Below, in pieces: positions 25,462 to 36,993 of a stretch of 64,000 nucleotides of DNA; position 1 is the stretch's first letter, and each line of letters begins with the position of its first letter. A model generated the notes under the pieces. The model searched no databases. It was given only the letters and a program-made list of their open reading frames with translations, and had not been told where the DNA came from. The position numbers were made by a program, and so were the translations under genes. The DNA is taken from positions 1,798,001-1,862,000 of the forward strand of contig JAYKKR010000007.1 in the NCBI GenBank assembly GCA_036971615.1, written 5' to 3'. This stretch comes from Amyloporia xantha. Its lineage: Eukaryota > Basidiomycota > Agaricomycetes > Polyporales > Adustoporiaceae.

Positions 25462-25635
25462 TATGTCACAGACTTCGGAGACTCAAGGGCTGTGACTGGC
25501 GGCCTACTACCCGATCTGAGTCTGCACATACTGTGCGGTAGACTTGAAATCAAAATGTGCATTTTTTTTCTGAGTCTTACATATTTTCACTGAAAGCCCG
25601 TAGCGAAGCACGGGTAACTGCTAGTCATGTAACAT

Positions 25636-26040
25636 TTGAATTGGTTTATGCACTTCTGCGGTCCCGGTCATGAGCGGCGCCTATTGACGTTCCACTTTTA
25701 TGATCACCGGCTTGCCGAGAGCATGTTCTCCTGTACTCAACCTGTACTACTCATTTTTGCGCTGGGAGACGCTCTCTTCAACCGGGTGAGACCTCGACAA
25801 AGAGGCCCTGTAGCTCGAGTCTCAACACTTACGTTCAATTCCGCTATTTCCTCGTTGTAGGCCTATCACGCACTGGCCGGTCAAATTTTTCATACCGCAC
25901 CGATATCTTTCAATACCCATGCTCTTCCCGCCTCCCTCCACGATATTGAACCAAGCATCTATCTGGACGTCGTGCCCTGAGCTGCGTCTCTTTGGACACA
26001 CTGACATAAGCAATCTGGCACGAAGTGTCACGAATTTCAA
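25636..26040 (+). pseudogene. Decayed coding fragment next to the Helitron end
   Basis: The reading FYDHRLAESMFSCTQPVLLI, then FALGDALFNR, is joined at a phase-0 intron (25786-25860) to AYHALAGQIFHTAPISFNTH and IEPSIYLDVV. A stop follows, but the adjacent frame continues PELRLFGHTDISNLARSVTN up to a GTGAG donor at 26040. The good splice sites and protein-like composition suggest a former gene broken by a frameshift. A 41-nt intron could also explain the frame change. The family is not recognised. Confidence 0.35.
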
Positions 26041-28280
26041 GGTGAGCTACTCGAGCTTAGGCAGCTGGTAGGCTCTCCTCCGTATCTCGGGCGGAAGTCA
26101 CTCGAATGAAAGCACGTTATGATGTGAAGCCAGCTACAAGGTGAAGTAGGAATGTAGCCTCGAGTGGGATGCACCCGGGATAAGCGAACCTGGCGTTTGG
26201 ACGTGCTATAGTAGGGTTGGTCTGCGGTCATGCTTCCGGTTCAACTTCATCGCTAATCTATACTCGTCCACTTAGCATCGTAGTTATTTTTCGTTCTGCC
26301 CATATTCGGCGCTGTGAACCCTTCGGCAGATTACCGCCATCTTCCTAGCACAGTGGCGCTGTCTCGCACCGACCCGGTTGGCAGTGAATGCATTTGGTTA
26401 TGATCGTGCTGAGCTTCGAACGAACTTGAAAGAGTAGCGAGGTTGCACATTTCACAGGTAAGAACGAGGGTTCAGGCACGTAATCGACGCAGGGTGACCG
26501 TTACCCTGATCCGTTCACATCGTTGCAGCCCTGATGCTGAATCGCTGAGCAGATAACAAAACAATGACGCGTCGACGGTGGTATATGCGCCCACTGGGGG
26601 ACTGTGCGGAGATAATGCATTCATACTCGGGTCTCGTTTACAGACCCGAGCGTGCAGACGACCAGACATGCGGCCGCCGACCAGGGCACTTCCCGTTGCG
26701 ACGATTGATAGGTGAGTTTTGGATGCTTTTGGTCTTGTTACGCTCGTCGGAGAAGCGCACACGTATGGTCGAATGCGTCAATCAATGTGCGTAGTCCAGC
26801 CGTGATGGTTTACCGCCTCCGGCCCCCAGAACATTGACATTCCCATGGTTTGAGTTCAACATAGCAAGTTGAGCGTTCATTGGGCAACGGACCATGGGTA
26901 ATCGTCCGTGAAGGGCGCTGAGCTACTCATAGCTGCTGTACTCGTCTGTGTCCGGCTGTGAGAAGGACTAATATTACACTTGGTGGTCGTTCCGTTATCA
27001 TTTATGTTCTATGCGTCAGACAGCAAGTAGAAGGCGCACACTGGCAGCTTACACTTGATTTATTAGAGAGAGGTCGTCTGACATGATGCTAACTTACAGA
27101 GCAGCTGAAGAAGTCGGTCCGGTGGGATGTTAGAGGACGCCGCGTGATTGAGTTTCTCCATATTGGCTTTTGCCAGCGATCTACAAATTGGATGTGTTAT
27201 CGTTCAATATATGCGGTAGTCTCGTGCCCAAAGGGCTGTCGAGCGCTCTCAGGTTATTGACAGGCTTTCAGACGTTGGGCCGACTGCATGGCTACGTACA
27301 GACTTTTAACTTCTATTGTAAGGTGTCGTGCCTCGTCACATCGGTTGTACGGCTTTAATGGCCTTATTCATAGGTTTGCGAACGTACATTTTTGCCACCT
27401 CAGGATGATGGTGCTCTGACTTTGGGTACTGCTCTCCCCGGAAGTTGCATACATGCGTCCGGGCGCCCAGTATCTCTACAAGTCCTACCCACGCCAGCCG
27501 TCTTCAGGTTGACTTGGTTTCCTACGCTAGAGCCGCATTGGCTGGGCTGGCGCAACGCGTCTACCTCGAGGCGCGCAGTGCAGAACGATCGCGAGAGCTG
27601 GACCGGAGGTGAACATCATCAATCCGTGTGTTCAGACTGTCTTACTATGTTCTAATGGGTCGACGACAGACTTAGCGGGAGTATCTCAACCCACTCGGGC
27701 CCGTGCCTGGATGTTCTGGTTTCACTGCGCCTGTTGTCTACCTCCTTGGTTGCAACGGCCGCCATCCTACATTGCGCAGCTCCCTGTCTGGGCCTCATTG
27801 AATCAGAGACTCGAGGCCTCTGCGCGTACCGCCGGTATCGCCTATTATCCCCAGGAGTCTTGGTTCAGATTCACTAATGGAAAAATGACGGATGTTCTCG
27901 TGACTTGCATGGTATGGTTGAGCTGCGCCACGGACGGATACATTACTAGTAGTACATTACCGCCGCAATGTAGTTCACGACGAAAGGAATTGCGAAATGA
28001 CCGATGTTGCTCGCTTCACATGACGGAGAGTGAGGTGTCCGATTGATACTTCGACGGCATGGGCGGCTGTGGAGGACTTCCGTTCGCACTCTGTTCCACG
28101 ATGACCATATTCAGCCAACGGCTGAGAAATTGGGTGAGGCACCTATCAGACACGCCGAGTGTGATAGTACTGCAGCTGCAAAAACTATAAGAGACCCAAT
28201 GACAATAGCTCTCTCCGTCTTCACATCGACGCTGCCATACCTCCTTCCACTACTCGCTTCAACTACAGGTATTCTGCACC
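26041..28280. other. Gene-poor stretch
   Basis: Many short ORFs occur on both strands (for example 27392-27655 and 27609-28046 on the plus strand) without domains, signal peptides or a consistent splice chain. A 9-bp perfect hairpin lies at 26626-26650 (CTCGGGTCT / AGACCCGAG). The last 300 bases should hold the promoter of the FMN enzyme. Some decayed gene sequence is likely. Confidence 0.4.
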
Positions 28281-29922
28281 ATGAGCCCCGCAGCTGAGAA
28301 CGGTGTCGCCGCCCCCGTCCGATGGTCGGCCTATGTGAGAACGATGTACTCTAGTCGACAACCGCCGGAGGTAGGTACTGTCGACGTGAACAAGCTGGAG
28401 GAGGCTGCGCGGGAGAAACTCGAGGGCCATGAAGGTGAGTCCCGAACGTTGATAGATCAATCGTGATCAGGCGATCGTGAATTTACGCTCCCGCTTGGCG
28501 CAGATGCATTCCTCTATGTCTTCGGCAGCGCTGGGACAGGTGCCACTCATGACAGTAACCGAAATGAATTTAACCGGTGGAAGATCATACCACGCATGTT
28601 GTACAATGCGACAGACCGCAATTTAGAGGCAAGTGACGGCATTCATGTCAGTGGCTGCCACTCATCGGTATACAGACAACCCTCTTCGGAGTTAAATATC
28701 CCAGTCCACTGCTGGTCGCGCCCGTGGGTGTGCAAGGAATAGTACACCCCGATGGGGAGCTGGCTTCTTCGGGAGCAGCAGGTGAGGTTGGCGTGCCATA
28801 CATCATGAGCACCGCGTCGACGCGCTCCCTGGAGGCGGTTGCTAAAGCTAATGGCTCTGGTCCCCGCTGGTACCAGCTGTACTGGTGAGTGCCTTTTAAG
28901 CTACATTGTCTAGACCCTACTAATCATGGGCGCTCAGGCCAAAGAGCAACGATGTGACGCTGTCAATCCTATCACGAGCCAAGAAGAACGGGTTTAGTGC
29001 ACTCGTTGTCACCCTCGACACGATGCTACTCGGCTGGCGGCCGCACGACATTGCCACGGCATATCTTCCCTTCCTCCACGGTGTTGGTGCGCAAGTAGGG
29101 CTTACGGACCCGGCATTTATGTCCAAATTCGGCCTCAAGCCATACCCGGAGAATGACAGACCAGACTGGCCCTACGTCCCATCCCGCACGGACGAACTTA
29201 TCGCTCGCGGCGATGAGAATGCGAAGCAGCGCGCTTTCTTGGGAGATAGCTGGATTGGCGAGACGACCTCGGGCGCGTTCAGGAACTGGGAAGAGCTGGC
29301 TTTTCTCAAGCAGAATTGGGACGGTCCATTGATTCTCAAGGGGATCATGCGGCCCCAGGTAATGCCGGCAGTCGGAGCATGACAAGCATCACTGACTGTC
29401 ATATGGAACAGGACGCAGAGTTGGCGATCGACTATGGCGTTGACGGCATTGTTGTCTCGAACCATGGTGAGTCGTCCGACTCTCAAGAGACGGGAACTCG
29501 TTCTGATGTCGTTGCGCCATTTAGGAGGACGCCAGGTGGACGGAGCCATATCTTCGCTGTATGCATTGTCCCAGATCATGAAGAGTCCCAAAGTGCGCGC
29601 AGCACAAGAAAGCGGGAAGCTTACCATCCTGTTCGACTCTGGCATCCGCACTGGGAGCGACATCATCAAAGCGGTTGCTCTTGGCGCACAAGGTGTTCTA
29701 TGTACGCCCCTTCTCTCCGTTCCCCTTGTCACGATATTGACCCGTGTGGTTTCTCCAGACGGGCGGCCATTCATGTATGCTCTGGCACTCAAAGGTCAAG
29801 AGGGAGTGAAGAGCCAGCTGAAAGCCATCCTCGCTGACTTGGAAGTCACGCTGGGTCTCAGCGGCTACTCCAGCCTGGACGAGATTCGCGGGAAGGCTGA
29901 TGAGATTCTGGTGAGAGACTGA
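28281..29922 (+). CDS. FMN-dependent 2-hydroxyacid dehydrogenase / lactate 2-monooxygenase-like
   Basis: The spliced gene starts MSPAAENGVAAPVRWSAYVR. The flavin barrel shows FGSAGTGATHDSNRNEF, RWKIIPRMLYNATDRNLE, PLLVAPVGVQGIVHPDGE and YIMSTASTRSLE. The substrate/flavin strand is PRWYQLYW, followed by ALVVTLDTMLLGWRPHD, the lysine strand PLILKGI, then GIVVSNHG joined across an intron to GRQVDGA. This carries the catalytic His and Arg. The phosphate site is ILFDSGIRTGSDIIKAVALG. The end is GLSGYSSLDEIRGKADEILV. The set of motifs fits the L-lactate oxidase/monooxygenase side of the family better than flavocytochrome b2, since no cytochrome domain is present. The substrate cannot be read from the sequence. 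It is convergent with ALG11. Confidence 0.9.
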
Positions 29923-30178
29923 AGCAGCGCTATCGCCGCATTTAGTGGGAACCTTGGAGATGCCACGATGAGTAGAAGTGATGAATGTACTATGCCTTGG
30001 GTAGACAAACGGGCGCCCATGTACCGAATATGTAACGCAATAAAACACTGTAGACTTACTTGCCTGCTCCCAAACGAGCTCAAATGTACCTGTGATGTAA
30101 TGTGGTTTCGCTATGCTTATGGACAATGCCGCCAGTGGCTGTCAAGACTGCGTGGCCTTCGCGAACCACTCAGCCAGT

Positions 30179-32241
30179 CTATGTCATAGAAGGTAACCAT
30201 TTCCTCCAGCCACTCGCATTCCATCCCTTTTCAAACTCCTCCTCGGAGAATCGCTGCACTGCCCAGGTCCTTGCGCGAAGGCGCAGCTTGATGTCTTCCT
30301 CTGCAGATAGCGTGAAGACTTTGTGGAACGCCTCCGCAAACGTCTCGGGGGACGTTGCGTGAAAGCCTGTAGGTGATGATCAGCAACGGCATGATTATTC
30401 AAATGCAACGTTATCGTCCCCGCACCTGTAGGCTCTCCATTGTATGGCACGACAATGTCATTCAAGGGGCCTCCGGAGGCGTGAGTCACCGGTATGACCC
30501 CGGCTGCCTGTGGAATGCAGACAGATTCAGTGACCACGAACCCGAATGGAGACCATATGACACACCATGAACTCAACTACATTAATACCGAAATGCTCAT
30601 CGACCATCGTGCTGAGTCCGATGCTGGCCCGCGAGAGCCAGTTCAGCATCTCAGCAAATGATGCATTGATAATGAATTGGACGTGTTCCTGCACGCAAAG
30701 ATCACGAAGCTATCAGAACTTCTGGCAGGCTCAATTGGGAAGGTGACGAACGTCGATGCCGAGCTCTTTGGCTAAAGCTCGGAGTCCTTCAACGCGAGAG
30801 GCGTCTTCGGCATTTCGACTTCCACCCATCATGACCAGCTTTACTTGCATCGCATCCTGCTTGGCATACTCCGGATAGATTGTCAGGAATTGACGGAAGG
30901 CACGCAGCTGCGCTGGATGATCCTTTTCGGGGCTGTAGTGCTCAAGTCAACACTGCCGGTAAGGCTGCTGCTGCACAAAGACGCACCGGAATTGAGCAAG
31001 ACTGAAAATAATCCGCTCGCGATTCTCAAGGGGGAACTTGACCATCTCCCGCGTGTCACATGGCGGATATACGATGCGTGCTGATTTTGGCGGGTCCGAT
31101 GGGGAGAATAGACGCAAGACAACAAAGGGTGTACAGAGATGGATGGTGTCTAGAAGGGGGTCGGTGTGCTGGAGGATCGAGTCGACATGGTTCTTCGTCC
31201 AAGAGGAGTTGACCATCAAGAACGAGGCTTGGCGGAGGGAATTGGCATAGTAATACATGAATAAGCGATAATATCTGGAAACTCAACAAGGTTGATTGTG
31301 AATTGATGGGTTGGAGAGTGGATAGAAGGGTAAACACGATGTATGCAACGACAAGCATCGTACATATGCCAGCGTCTGCATCATACGTGGCGAGACATTG
31401 TACTTACAATAGTTTTCCTTTGCTGAGTATTGTTGACGAAGAAATAGTGTCTGCATTGGTATGCCATTTCTTGCGCGATCTCACTCTTTCCAGCATATCG
31501 GTACTGATAGTTGGATAATGGACGTAGGCGCCCACATTAATGTTGCCCAGCAAGCGCACAACGAGGAACGTGAAGGCGTAGCCCATTGTATCTATATTTC
31601 AGCTATTGTAAGCAACAGCAAGCCCGCGAAGACAACAGAGAACACACCGATGAAAAGGTCAGGCATGAGTATCGACATGGCTTCCCATGCGAGGTACATG
31701 GAGCCGAGACTTTGGCCAAGGAGAGTGAACCGTGGCCATGTTGAGTCCTCCACTAGATGCCGAGAATGTAGGAAAACGAAGTGTAAAGATTGCGGTGACA
31801 GTTCAATGTCAAACCGCGCCTGACGAGATATGGTTTCCTTCCAATTGACCACGAAAACGGCGGAAGGTCACACCTTCACTTTGTCTATAATTTCCTGCTT
31901 TGTGGCGTCGACATCTCCGCTGTAGACGACGCTCACAACGTCGGGTTCAGTTCGTTGCAAAAGCGCAATGGCTGTCCACAGGACACGTTCGCCACCACCA
32001 CCTGCATTACTTATTGGTGCTAGGTGAGATCAGAGACGCTCTTCGCTGGACTTTTAGCTGACAGTTACCAGTACGGATGGAAGAATCCCACTATCTTCTT
32101 GCTCCGGTCATCTGAAGCTTTCAGTTGGGTCAATATTGCCCTTTTGCGGTCTTCATTCGCTCGCCGGAACTCCAGCACATAGCGGTGCAGATAGAACACC
32201 GATAGCGAAGCCAGCAGCGCTATCAGCACAACGAGATGCAT
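30179..32241 (-). CDS. ALG11: ALG11 alpha-1,2-mannosyltransferase
   Basis: This GT4 enzyme of the cytosolic face of the ER adds the fourth and fifth mannoses to the dolichol-linked precursor of N-glycans. The first exon, [20 protein letters not shown], is the N-terminal membrane anchor. It continues [10 protein letters not shown], joined to [20 protein letters not shown] (family glycine-rich motif) and [20 protein letters not shown]. Middle exons hold [20 protein letters not shown] and [20 protein letters not shown]. The donor-sugar motif is [16 protein letters not shown], joined to [20 protein letters not shown]. The end is [20 protein letters not shown]. At least eight introns occur. All key motifs appear intact. 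Confidence 0.92.
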
Positions 32242-32585
32242 ACCGCAGGTCGAAACAAGTGTTCACTAAGACGTTCGGTCCAGAGAACAATTGTGAAGCT
32301 GTTGGGAAGGAGCATGTATACTGTACCTCCACGTTCACGTGTCACGGACATACAGTGACTTGCCGATCGTGTTTTGTGACTGACGCGACGCGCTCTCTTC
32401 AGGAGAAACACCGGCTTGGGGTATATTTGCATCCGTAGACTACAGTAGCACTCTAAGATATGCTGTAAGTACATGCATGGGCAACTTCGTGATTGAACAG
32501 CCGACTCTCCGAAAGAAGCGATACAACTCTGACCAGGACATATGTAAACATACAGTTGTGACCCAGTACAAACGGATTCCGTATT
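32242..32585. other. Short intergenic: ALG11 promoter
   Basis: These 344 bases between two minus-strand genes hold no supported ORF or repeat. Confidence 0.4.
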
Positions 32586-33592
32586 CTACAAGACGACTTC
32601 GATGGTGCGAGCAGACCAAGTACTGGACCGGCTAGATGTGTCACTGAAGGTATCAATATCGTCCGAGATGACAAATACATTCTGTGACGGTTCTTCAGAA
32701 GGGGGAGAGGTGGGCCGTATAACGACTACCTCGGAAAGATCGATCACATGGCTGCCTGGGCTTCGATCGACGCCAGGAGACGGGGATGATTGGCAACTAC
32801 TTGCCAACGGGCTGTTTGTCTGCGCCACGACAAATCCACCCCGCATCGGCGTTCCTGGGACATAGGCAGGAGGAGGCGAGAAAGGCGGCGGAGGAGAGTT
32901 GGGATTCCAGTTGTTTCCCACCCATTGTGACGGAGTCGGGATAGACGGGTAAGGGAAATCCTGCTCGCGCGGCGACCAAGGGGACATGATTGCGGTCTGT
33001 GGCTTTTCGGTAAAACAGACGCCATATCGTTTACTGTCGCGAGAGTAAACGCTGTCATCTAACGGTTTGAAATTCTTGCGATCCCTGCCGGATCGAGGCG
33101 AATTGGGATCGCCAGTGGGGGTGATGGGGAGATTAAGGCGGAGGCGAGAAGCAAACTTCTCGCGGGCGAGGCGGCGCTTGCGTTGCTGTGGGGAGGGGAG
33201 GTGTAAAGAGCGTAGGGATTTATGTGTCTGGGCCTCGGATTGTGGCGGACCTGGTCCGGGCTTGCGACGAGTAAAGAACGTGGTCAGCTTGGAGAACAGA
33301 CGACGTGCTTTGCGCAGAAGAGATGGTCGATCGGGTGGAGGGGCAATAGGAACACGGGTCCGACGGTTGACTGGAGGCTTTTTCCGATGAAGGCACGGAA
33401 CGAGTTGATAAGCTACGACCAAGAGAAAGAGGCCCACTGTGGAGAACAGGGAGGAAATTCAGTGTCTGGGTAGCATTACGGATGAGCATACTCACGAATG
33501 CCGATGACCATCCCTGTCACAGTGCTCATCGCCAAAGAAGGCGATGTTTGCGCTGCCGCACTGGAACTCGCTGCACGAGGTACGATCGCCAT
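32586..33592 (-). CDS. Small single-pass membrane protein with a PPAY motif
   Basis: The first exon, MAIVPRAASSSAAAQTSPSL, leads through a phase-1 intron (about 33438-33493) into a membrane helix (GMVIGI joined to LGLFLLVVAYQLVPCL). A strongly basic juxtamembrane region follows (HRKKPPVNRRTRVP, RKARRLFSKLTTFFTRRKPG), then a Ser/Pro-rich tail with PPPPFSPPPAYVPG and an acidic end (VFVISDDIDTFSDTSSRSS). The short outer part and long cytosolic tail resemble Ser-rich type I/III membrane proteins of basidiomycetes. The PPAY is a possible WW-domain ligand. The family is not named. Confidence 0.6.
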
Positions 33593-34882
33593 GTCCAGGA
33601 ACTGAATCCGGGTGACGGCGGAAGGGTATGTACGGCGGGTAGAAGCCAGCGCAGGTACCGTATATTTTGGATATTCATTTCCTTACTTATTCTCCAGCAG
33701 AGGTGCGGGTTTAGTGCGGCCATGAGCAAGTCATTGGCAGAGAAGCTGAGGAATGCCTGGACGACTTGACGAGCAGCCTTGGCCTGATACAGAAGGAGGA
33801 GAGTAACGTCAAATTGGATTGATTGGAGAGACCGACAATCAAATCGGTCGGGAGAAGTCATCGAAGATGCCTGCGGCTTCTCTGCCAAGACAATCTCATC
33901 ACCGCTTTTGAGTCGGGGAAGCGTACTTTGCTGCTGATTGACAAATAAAAGCGCATTTGGGGCTATGCATGTGGTGAGGACCTTCTATAGACCGTTGAAA
34001 CGTCTGACATCTGACCAGTGGCCAACCGAACACACGGTGCATTCCATTCGAGATTGTCGGAATGGAAGGGCGGGCGAGGATATCAGGCTGAGGCCGTCTG
34101 TGAGTCTTTCGGGAGGATCATCAGAAAGCATTGCATAGAGATTGCTGTTAAATTGTTAGTTAGCAGAAGGAAGCTACGGCACACGTACAAGGGTGAGGTA
34201 AAGATGTATTTGGAAGTCAAAGTGGGCACGTACACATGTTACGCGAGCAGAGGTCTCTTTTCTGAGATAAATTGGAAATTCAATAGTGAAGCTTCGAGTT
34301 CCAAGACTTTCTGTACACTCCATGTGGTAAGATCATGGCATGTGTCGATTGTGCGGTGAAGCAGGCGTGTAGGGATTCCCTTGTTTACATGCTGACCGCA
34401 CCAGCCGGAATATACGGCAGTACCTGTCAGCAAATCTGACGGGGAATATACAAATTGTCACCTACCCATAGCGTGCGCGTGATTGCTGGAAGGTGTGTGG
34501 ATGAGACCGACAGCATGTGGTCTCTGCGGCTTGCACCAAGCCATGTATGTCAACAAGTTATTGACGGAGCAGAGTTCTAGTGCATGTTGGGCTCTGCCTT
34601 CCACCGTGGCGGGTTCCATTCGCTTCTGAAGCTGGAGTGGACATGATTCGAGTTTACGCTCCAACTATAATCTGAATCCCCGAGCGGATAACCCGAGTGA
34701 ATAAGACGGCACATTGACCATGAGTTCGAAGCAACAAAGCAGGACAGAGTCGTAGTCAAAGGAGTCAACCGGTACGAGACTTGGTGGAGTAAGCATTCAA
34801 AAGTGTGATCAAGCTGTTGCCAAAGACTTCAAGTGACCATGTCCGAGCTGCTCGGGCAGCATTCGAGCAGGTCATTATCGGG
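33593..34882. other. Intergenic stretch before the transposon nest
   Basis: Short ORFs on both strands overlap each other and lack protein character. No RNA gene was seen. The right end, ATTATCGGG at 34874-34882, is the left target-site duplication of the outer element. Confidence 0.4.
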
Positions 34883-34904
34883 GGGCATAGGTAAATTGCC
34901 GCAC

Positions 34905-34980
34905 GCGGACGCCGGCGGACGCCAGAGGGACGCCAGAGGGACGCCTGTGAGACGCCAATGAGACGCCTACGAGACGCCTG
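34905..34980. repeat. Left subterminal GACGCC array
   Basis: Seven GACGCC units with a spacing of 9-12 bases (for example GGACGCCAGAGGGACGCC) follow the left TIR. They are oriented toward the inside of the outer element. Confidence 0.8.
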
Positions 34981-35028
34981 TGCCACACAGCTTGGCGCCT
35001 AGCAGACACGTCCCAGACGTTCAACTTA

Positions 35029-35754
35029 TGGTGCGCGTCACTTAGTCACCACTACTTTTGTACAGCGGCCAAATCCTTGGACCAAAACCTGGACCCTACT
35101 TTGACATGTGTTGGAATTTCCAGTATCTATGCTCGGTACATATGGATCACGTGACCTAGGATAGTATTTACTTCGATTATTCGTACTCGATTCCTTACGT
35201 GTTTGCTGGCGTAGTCCAGTTCAAGCACGGATATATTTCTTCATTCTGTGGCTCCCGGCTCAAATCTAACAACATGTATAGTTGAGTCAACCGGCCGTAG
35301 GCCAGATACAACTGTGTTCTGCAATACGAAAAGTATCGTTTTCAATCATTTCTAGTGTCTTTTAACACCTTACTTGCAACAGTCAAGTCGGCGCTTACTT
35401 TCCATATATGGTTAACGGCCAAATTCAGGCCCGTAAAAATAAATAACTCCTTCAATTTTGAGAATTGAGACAATCCGTCTGGCAGATCGCACTGCAAAAA
35501 AATCATCATTTCATCAGCAGTGAAAAGGGTTAGATAGCCTTAGATAGGTGTGTGAAAGGCTTCTAATGATGGGATTACTTCATTTCACACGCCTATTTTA
35601 CCCTTTTCGCTGCCTGTGAAACGGTCATTTTTTTGCAGTGTCGTTTCCTATGCTGAAAACAACCATTTCTATCAGAGTAGATTTTCTAAAACTCATTTTT
35701 TGTGAGCACTATTTACACTGTACAAAAGTAGTGGTGGCTAAGTGACGCGCACCA
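35029..35754. mobile_element. MITE-like element with 37-bp TIRs and TA duplication
   Basis: The first 37 bases (starting TGGTGCGCGTCACTTAG) and last 37 bases are inverted copies with a single T/C difference. TA flanks both sides (35027-35028 and 35755-35756). Such TA duplication is typical of Tc1/mariner-type elements. Only short ORFs lie inside, so it is non-autonomous. It carries another insertion at 35491-35640, and itself sits inside the 34883-37017 element. Confidence 0.78.
35491..35640. mobile_element. 150-bp CACTG MITE with TCG duplication
   Basis: The element is exactly 150 bases. Both ends start CACTGCAAAAAAAT when read inward, and the inverted similarity extends about 45 bases (GAAAAGGGT is shared). 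TCG flanks both sides (35488-35490 and 35641-35643). CACTG ends with a 3-bp duplication fit the CACTA/CMC (EnSpm) superfamily. No ORF is present. Confidence 0.75.
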
Positions 35755-36137
35755 TAGACATCCGATGAGAGACACACTTGCCTGGCTCGCCGCTTCGCCA
35801 TCCCAAAGTCTATTCCGTCTATTCCCCACGTAGTCTTCTGTAGTATTTTTATCATATTGCCTGGGTATCAGCTCCTATATACTACTGTGGTCCGCAGTGT
35901 CGACCTTCCGGGGGCGTCAGTTGCCACTTGCATTCCTGGCTAAGTTATCTGGAAAGGCTCAGGCTGTGATTCAGGCATAAGTATCTTGGTTACTCTGAGT
36001 CTCATTTGGGTACTTCGTGTTAAGATTGGTGACCTCTTCACGGTCTTGGTGAGATTGTATTTCCGCACCCTGCCATGCACGAAGATGTAAATGTGCTGAT
36101 CTTAGACTCACTTCTCCAGTGCCACGGGTGGTTCGTG

Positions 36138-36453
36138 TGCGTCTTGGTCACACCCCGCTCCCGTCTCCCCTGCGTCGCGGTTGCGTCTTCCCCGCGTCGT
36201 GGTTGCGTCTCACCTACGTCCCACCTGCGTCGCGGCTGCGTCCCACCGATGTCTCTTGCGTCTCACCTGCGTCTCATCTGCGTTTCCCCTGCGTCTCTCC
36301 TGCGTCGCACCTGTGTCTTGCTTACGCCCTCTGCGCGTCTGGCAGGCGTTTGTTGGACGGCAAGGACACCTCCTTCGCGCGGCACGAGCGTCGCTCTGGC
36401 GTCTAGGGCGCGTCGCCTTCCTGATTGGCTGTGCGTCGCCCTTGCGTCTCGCG
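36138..36453. repeat. Central GCGTC array
   Basis: About 20 GCGTC units occur at 9-15-base spacing, often as TGCGTCTCACC-like 11-mers, in the same orientation as the right subterminal array. Long ORFs across it (for example 36075-36668) are by-products of the repeat. Confidence 0.75.
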
Positions 36454-36910
36454 CCTATCCTGCATCCTGCGGCACACCTAAACAACCACCTCCGAATGGG
36501 AGCGACATAATGACCCCATCTGCATGTCACTTGACAGCAGCTTTATGGTCGACCAACCGTCAGCCACTTACTGACCGAGCTACAGCCTCTCTCAATTACA
36601 TTTTGGACATATTCGCTCAATTCCGACCAATTTCAGCTAGTACTATATGCATGACAGCAAAAATATAGAAATTTGATTTAACGTCAGTTGTGTGAACCTT
36701 TGAACCACACAGTGTGCCATCAAATCTTGTGCATGTTTTTCATTATTATTTCGAAGTGGAACGGCGGGGGCCCGGGGAGAGGTGGAGATAGTACTTGATG
36801 CATAAGACGAGACTCATATTCCACCCAAGACTGGCCAGACAGCGACTTTCCAAACACAGGATTCTCATCGGATTTATGACTCACACACTCTGTCCTACTA
36901 CGTTCGCATA

Positions 36911-36993
36911 GCGTCTGCGTTGCGTCTGTGCTGCGTCTGTGCAGCGTCTGTGTGGCGTCCGGGACGCGTCGCACAAGCGCCGCAGAGGCGTCC
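36911..36993. repeat. Right subterminal GCGTC array
   Basis: Units such as GCGTCTGTGCTGCGTCTGTG repeat at about 11-base spacing just inside the right TIR. They mirror the left array. Confidence 0.78.

Larger units (their letters stand above)
24373..25624 (+). mobile_element. Non-autonomous Helitron
   Basis: The right end has the diagnostic Helitron terminus. A hairpin built from CCCGT and ACGGG (25597-25614, with an inner GC/GC pairing around GAA) is followed six bases later by CTAG, then a host T at 25625. The left end proposed here is TCTATACTACAAG, starting at 24373 after a host A, which matches the usual TC start and insertion between A and T. The 1.25-kb element has no Rep/helicase ORF. 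It contains diverged internal repeats (24726-25078) and two long hairpins (25253-25296, 25417-25461). It lies 100 bases after the CCDC25 stop codon. The right end is firm and the left end is the best candidate. Confidence 0.68.

Noticed and set aside
26626..26650. Perfect 9-bp hairpin as a transposon or RNA terminator signal
   Set aside because: There are no flanking duplication, no second copy and no adjacent gene. It may be chance.
28281..32241. FMN enzyme and ALG11 as parts of a metabolic cluster
   Set aside because: They are convergent neighbours from unrelated pathways. No regulator, transporter or backbone enzyme of a cluster is adjacent.
36075..36668. 197-codon ORF over the GCGTC array
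   Set aside because: The repeated peptide pattern is a direct product of the DNA repeat and lies inside a transposon.
34905..36993. GACGC arrays as a possible CRISPR array
   Set aside because: Units are only 5-6 bases with irregular 4-10-base spacing in a eukaryotic genome, between transposon TIRs. There is no repeat-spacer structure.
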